DNA from: Streptomyces sp. S.PNR 29
Lineage (GTDB): Bacteria > Actinomycetota > Actinomycetes > Streptomycetales > Streptomycetaceae
Length of the DNA stretch: 64,000 nucleotides
Assembly: GCF_030386795.1 (NCBI RefSeq)
Contig: NZ_JANUQM010000016.1
Span: forward strand, 155,298-219,297
Reading direction: 5' to 3'
The position numbers and the translations under genes are program-made. Below are positions 60,826-64,000 of this stretch, one piece after another (within the stretch, counting starts at the first letter, position 1; each line of letters starts with the position of its first letter). The notes beneath the pieces were generated by a model. The model was given only the letters and a program-made list of their open reading frames with translations. It was not told where the DNA came from and searched no databases.

Positions 60826-61728
60826 TCACACCCGTGCCGCCTCCACCAGCGCCTCCAGCACCGGGCGGATCAGTGGATGCCCCTCCGCTCCCCGCCGTAC
60901 GGCGGCGAACACCCGGCGGGTCGGCGCGATCCCGTCGACCGGCCGGACGACGACCCCGCTCAGATCCATGCCCCTCAGCGCCCGGCGCGGCACCAGCGCC
61001 ACCCCGGCGTCCGCGGAGGCCAGGGCGACCACGGCACGGAAGTCGTCCGACGAGTGCTCCATACGGGGCTGGAAGCCCGCGTTCTCACATGCCAGGATCA
61101 CCACGTCGTGGCAGGGATTGCCCGGATACGGGCCGATCCACGCGTCCTTGGCCAGCTCGGCGAGCGGCACCTCCGCGGCGCCCGCGAGGCGATGGGCCGA
61201 GGGAACGACCGCGTCGAAGGGCTCCGCGTACAGCGGGACATGCGTCAGACGGGGGTCGTCGGCCGGAGGCGCCCCGCGGTATTCGACGGCGACCGCCACG
61301 TCGACCTGCCGGTCCAGCACCATCGGCAGGCTCTCGTCGCCCTCGGCGTCCTGGACGCGGATGCGGATGCCGGGGGCCGAGTCGGCGAGGCGGGCCACCG
61401 CGGGAGCGACGACGAGGGTGATGCCGGTCGCGAAGGAGGCCACGGTGACCGTGCCGGCCGCGCCCGAGCTGTACGCGGCGAGCTCGGCCTCGGCCCGCTC
61501 CAGCTGGGCGAGGACCGCGTTGGTGTGGCTGAGCAGGATCTCGCCGGCCGGGGTCAGCCGTACACCCTTGGCGCCTCGTTCGACCAGGCGGTGGCCCGTC
61601 TCCTGCTCCAGAGCGGTGAGCTGCTGGGAGACCGCCGACGGCGTGAGGTACAGCGCGGCGGCAGCCGCCGTCACCGTGCGATGGTCGGCCACCGCACGGA
61701 GGATGTGCAGCCGCCGCGCTTCGATCAT
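60826..61728 (-). CDS. LysR-family regulator
   Basis: A 300-residue LTTR with helix-turn-helix LHILRAVADHRTVTAAAAALYLTPSAVSQQLTALEQETGHRLVERGAKGVRLT (residues 8-60) and an effector domain typical of the ArgP/IlvY-like group (VTVASFATGITLVVAPAVARLADSAPGIRIRVQDAEGDESLP). It reads left, 30 bases downstream of kbl, so it may be cotranscribed with tdh-kbl and regulate threonine use or the XRE operon; arrangement only. Confidence 0.88.
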   Translation of the reverse strand: MIEARRLHILRAVADHRTVTAAAAALYLTPSAVSQQLTALEQETGHRLVERGAKGVRLTPAGEILLSHTNAVLAQLERAEAELAAYSSGAAGTVTVASFATGITLVVAPAVARLADSAPGIRIRVQDAEGDESLPMVLDRQVDVAVAVEYRGAPPADDPRLTHVPLYAEPFDAVVPSAHRLAGAAEVPLAELAKDAWIGPYPGNPCHDVVILACENAGFQPRMEHSSDDFRAVVALASADAGVALVPRRALRGMDLSGVVVRPVDGIAPTRRVFAAVRRGAEGHPLIRPVLEALVEAARV

Positions 61729-61758
61729 GCGATCGATTCTCTCAGCTCTCCGGGGTTC

Positions 61759-62952
61759 TCAGGCGTCCAGTTCCGCCCGAGCCGCCACGAACGCCTCGAC
61801 GACCCTGTTGACGTCCTCGGTCGAGTGGGCTGCGGACAGCTGAACGCGGATGCGGGCCTGGCCCTGCGGCACGACCGGGTAGGAGAAGCCGATCACGTAC
61901 ACGCCGCGCTCCAGCAGCAGCTCCGCCAGGCGGCCCGCCCGCGCCGCGTCGCCGATCATCACCGGCGCGATGGGGTGGTCACCGGGCAGGATGTCGAAGC
62001 CCTCCTCGGTCATCCGGCGGCGGAACAGGGCGGTGTTCTCGGCGAGCCGCACCCTGAGGTCGTCCGCCGACTCCAGCAGATCGAGCACCTTCAGGGACGC
62101 GGCGGCGATCACCGGGGCCAGGGTGTTGGAGAAGAGGTACGGCCGTGAGCGCTGGCGCAGCAGCGCGACGATCTCGGCACGGGCGGCGACGTAACCGCCG
62201 GAGGCGCCGCCGAGTGCCTTGCCGAGGGTGCCGGTGATGATGTCGACGCGGTCCATGACGCCGTGCAGTTCGGGCGTGCCACGACCGCCGGGGCCGACGA
62301 AGCCGACGGCGTGCGAGTCGTCGACCATGACCATGGCGTCGTACCGGTCGGCGAGGTCGCAGATCTCACGCAGCGGGGCCACGTAACCGTCCATGGAGAA
62401 GACGCCGTCGGTGACGATCAGCTTCCTGCGCGCACCGGCCGCCTCCTTCAACTGCCGTTCCAGATCGGCGAGATCACGGTTGGCGTAGCGGAAGCGGCGC
62501 GCCTTGGACAGGCGGATGCCGTCGATGATCGAGGCGTGGTTCAGCGCGTCGGAGATGACCGCGTCCTCCGCGCCGAGGAGTGTTTCGAAGACGCCGCCGT
62601 TGGCGTCGAAGCAGGAGGAGTACAGGATCGTGTCCTCCTGGCCGAGGAACGCGGACAGCCGCGCCTCCAGTTCCTTGTGCACCTCCTGGGTGCCGCAGAT
62701 GAAGCGCACGGACGCCATGCCGTAGCCCCAGCGGTCGAGCGCGTGGTGGGCGGCGGCGATGATCTCCGGGTGGTCGGCGAGGCCGAGGTAGTTGTTGGCG
62801 CAGAAGTTGAGCACCTCCCCGGGGCGGCCGCCGGCGGTGACGTTCACCGTCGCGGACTGCGGGGTGCCGATCACACGCTCGGGCTTGTGCAGGCCGGCGG
62901 CGCGGATCTCGTCGAGGGTGGCGCGCAGGTCGTCGCGCACGGAGTCGAACAT
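61759..62952 (-). CDS. kbl: Glycine C-acetyltransferase (2-amino-3-ketobutyrate CoA ligase)
   Basis: A 397-residue PLP enzyme that cleaves 2-amino-3-oxobutyrate with CoA to glycine and acetyl-CoA. Motifs: GEVLNFCANNYLGLADHP, SVRFICGTQEVHKELEARLSAFLG, DDSHAVGFVGPGGRG (Asp211, His214) and the PLP lysine Lys245 in TGTLGKALGGASGGYV. Length and sequence fit Kbl rather than other alpha-oxoamine synthases. It starts 36 bases after tdh, its partner in threonine degradation. Confidence 0.96.
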   Translation of the reverse strand: MFDSVRDDLRATLDEIRAAGLHKPERVIGTPQSATVNVTAGGRPGEVLNFCANNYLGLADHPEIIAAAHHALDRWGYGMASVRFICGTQEVHKELEARLSAFLGQEDTILYSSCFDANGGVFETLLGAEDAVISDALNHASIIDGIRLSKARRFRYANRDLADLERQLKEAAGARRKLIVTDGVFSMDGYVAPLREICDLADRYDAMVMVDDSHAVGFVGPGGRGTPELHGVMDRVDIITGTLGKALGGASGGYVAARAEIVALLRQRSRPYLFSNTLAPVIAAASLKVLDLLESADDLRVRLAENTALFRRRMTEEGFDILPGDHPIAPVMIGDAARAGRLAELLLERGVYVIGFSYPVVPQGQARIRVQLSAAHSTEDVNRVVEAFVAARAELDA

Positions 62953-62988
62953 CGGGAAGCTCCTAAGAGGCCTGAAAACGAAAGGGAG

Positions 62989-64000
62989 TCACGCGGTCCA
63001 GTCGAGGATGACCTTGCCGCCCCGGCCGCTCGCCGCGTCCGCGAACGCCGCTTCGAAGTCGCGGTAGCCGTACCGGCCGGTGATCACCGGGGCGAGGTCG
63101 AGGCCGCCCTCCAGCAGCACCGACATCGCGTACCAGGTCTCGAACATCTCCCGGCCGTAGATGCCCTTGAGGGTGATCATGGAGGTGACGATCCGGGCCC
63201 AGTCGACCGGGAACTCCTGCGCCGGCAGCCCGAGCATCGCGATCCGGCCGCCGTGGGTCATGTTGGCGATCATGTCACGCAGCGCCTCGGGGCGGCCGGA
63301 CATCTCCAGGCCGATGTCGAAGCCCTCGCGCAGGCCCAGTTCCCGTTGCCCGTCGGCGATCGCGGCCTTCGACACGTCGAGTGCCAGGCTGACGCCGATC
63401 TTGCGTGCCAGCTCCAGCCGCTCCTCACTGACGTCGGTGATCACGACGTGCCTCGCCCCGGCGTGCCGGGCCACGGCCGCGGCCATCAGGCCGATCGGCC
63501 CCGCGCCGGTGATCAGCACGTCCTCGCCGACCAGCGGGAAGGACAGCGCGGTGTGCACGGCGTTGCCGAACGGGTCGAAGATCGCCGCCACGTCGAGGTC
63601 CACCGGCACCCGGTGCACCCAGACGTTCCCGGCGGGCAGCGCCACGTACTCGGCGAACGCCCCGTCCCGGCCGACGCCGAGCCCGACCGTGGCCCGGCAC
63701 AGGTGCCGGCGTCCGGCCTGGCAGTTGCGGCACTTGCCGCACACCAGGTGGCCCTCGCCGCTGACCCGGTCGCCGACCCGGACGTCGGTAACGTTCCGCC
63801 CGGTCTCGACGACCTCGCCGACGAACTCGTGCCCGAGCACCAGCGGGGTGCGGATGGCCCCCCGCGCCCAGCCGTCCCAGGACCGGATGTGCAGGTCGGT
63901 GCCGCAGATGCCGGTCCGCAGCACCTTGATCAGTACGTCACCGGGCCCGACCGCGGGTTCCGGGACGTCCGCGAGCCAGAGCCCGGGCTCCGCCTTCTCC
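62989..64000 (-). CDS. tdh: L-threonine 3-dehydrogenase, partial (5' end beyond window)
   Basis: The open frame runs from the TGA at 62989 to the right edge without a stop; about 336 residues are visible, starting inside the N-terminal catalytic domain (KAEPGLWLADVPEPAVGPGDVLIKVLRTGICGTDLHI). Zinc-ligand motifs CGTDLH, GHEFVGEVV and the structural CGKCRNCQAGRRHLC are present, as is the NAD-binding GAGPIGLMAAAVARHAG. It oxidises threonine to 2-amino-3-oxobutyrate, the substrate of Kbl. Only the first few residues are outside the window. Confidence 0.95.
   Translation of the reverse strand, partial: EKAEPGLWLADVPEPAVGPGDVLIKVLRTGICGTDLHIRSWDGWARGAIRTPLVLGHEFVGEVVETGRNVTDVRVGDRVSGEGHLVCGKCRNCQAGRRHLCRATVGLGVGRDGAFAEYVALPAGNVWVHRVPVDLDVAAIFDPFGNAVHTALSFPLVGEDVLITGAGPIGLMAAAVARHAGARHVVITDVSEERLELARKIGVSLALDVSKAAIADGQRELGLREGFDIGLEMSGRPEALRDMIANMTHGGRIAMLGLPAQEFPVDWARIVTSMITLKGIYGREMFETWYAMSVLLEGGLDLAPVITGRYGYRDFEAAFADAASGRGGKVILDWTA

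Overview
The window is GC-rich chromosomal DNA with the features of a Streptomyces species: a large actinobacterial gene repertoire (WhiB-like protein, DUF574 methyltransferases, MMPL transporter, DHA2-type MFS pumps, AA10 polysaccharide monooxygenase), many GTG/TTG starts, frequent 1- or 4-base overlaps between genes, and two tRNA-Pro genes. No rRNA, CRISPR array or replication origin was seen.

Layout. (1) 1-12740: a complete myo-inositol catabolic locus. A leftward operon encodes a sugar ABC transporter (binding protein, permease, single-domain ATPase), an IolE-like TIM-barrel protein and an IolG-like dehydrogenase. A rightward operon encodes IolC, a Cgl0159-type aldolase, IolB, IolD, methylmalonate-semialdehyde dehydrogenase and a GntR regulator. 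The divergent promoter region holds a perfect 15-bp inverted repeat carrying TTGACA in each arm. (2) 12741-19712: a double-DUF427 protein, an aldo/keto reductase behind a MerR-type dyad, an AA10 LPMO behind a near-perfect CebR box, and a proton-translocating transhydrogenase operon (pntA-pntB plus a DUF1932-type dehydrogenase). (3) 20061-24470: an accessory patch with a truncated araC relic, a trypco2 gene and a 1195-residue serine protease/STAND ATPase with a long helical-repeat tail, next to a tRNA-Pro(GGG). It looks like an NTP-dependent conflict (immune-type) system. (4) 24569-30657: housekeeping and catabolic genes (DUF309, cobF, cobK, a HAD phosphatase, a TSUP transporter, a PcaF-like thiolase, a monoacylglycerol-lipase-like hydrolase). 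(5) 30722-36319: a stress block (WhiB-like plus Dps, translationally coupled behind a SigB-like promoter; DUF3140; a HhH endonuclease), two paralogous DUF574 methyltransferases, a lipoprotein and a decayed, divergent two-component pair. (6) 36357-44926: a glutamine-synthetase-like ligase with a FluG-type amidohydrolase, a Nudix-like protein, an FAD amine oxidase-like protein, and a MalFGK-type sugar importer with an LpqY-like lipoprotein. (7) 45137-51111: a second identical tRNA-Pro(GGG), then an efflux module (DHA2 MFS with three extra C-terminal beta-sandwich domains, MMPL pump, TetR repressor) linked by copies of one CGAAAC-N-GTTTCG operator. (8) 51267-55764: an MFS/LysR pair, IS110 remnants flanking a GNAT gene, and a nucleotidyltransferase-like gene. 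(9) 56008-59229: a two-gene ABC exporter translationally coupled to an in-frame fusion of a squalene/phytoene-synthase-like domain with a cis-prenyltransferase. (10) 59272-64000: MmcQ/YjbR, GNAT, an XRE-cupin regulator with a 14-bp palindrome over its start codon, LysR, and kbl-tdh threonine catabolism (tdh runs off the right end).

The two strongest candidates for new biology are the head-to-head synthase/cis-prenyltransferase fusion with its dedicated exporter, and the trypco2/protease-STAND pair beside tRNA-Pro. The shared TetR operators, the CebR box on the LPMO and the divergent iol operator are the clearest regulatory observations.
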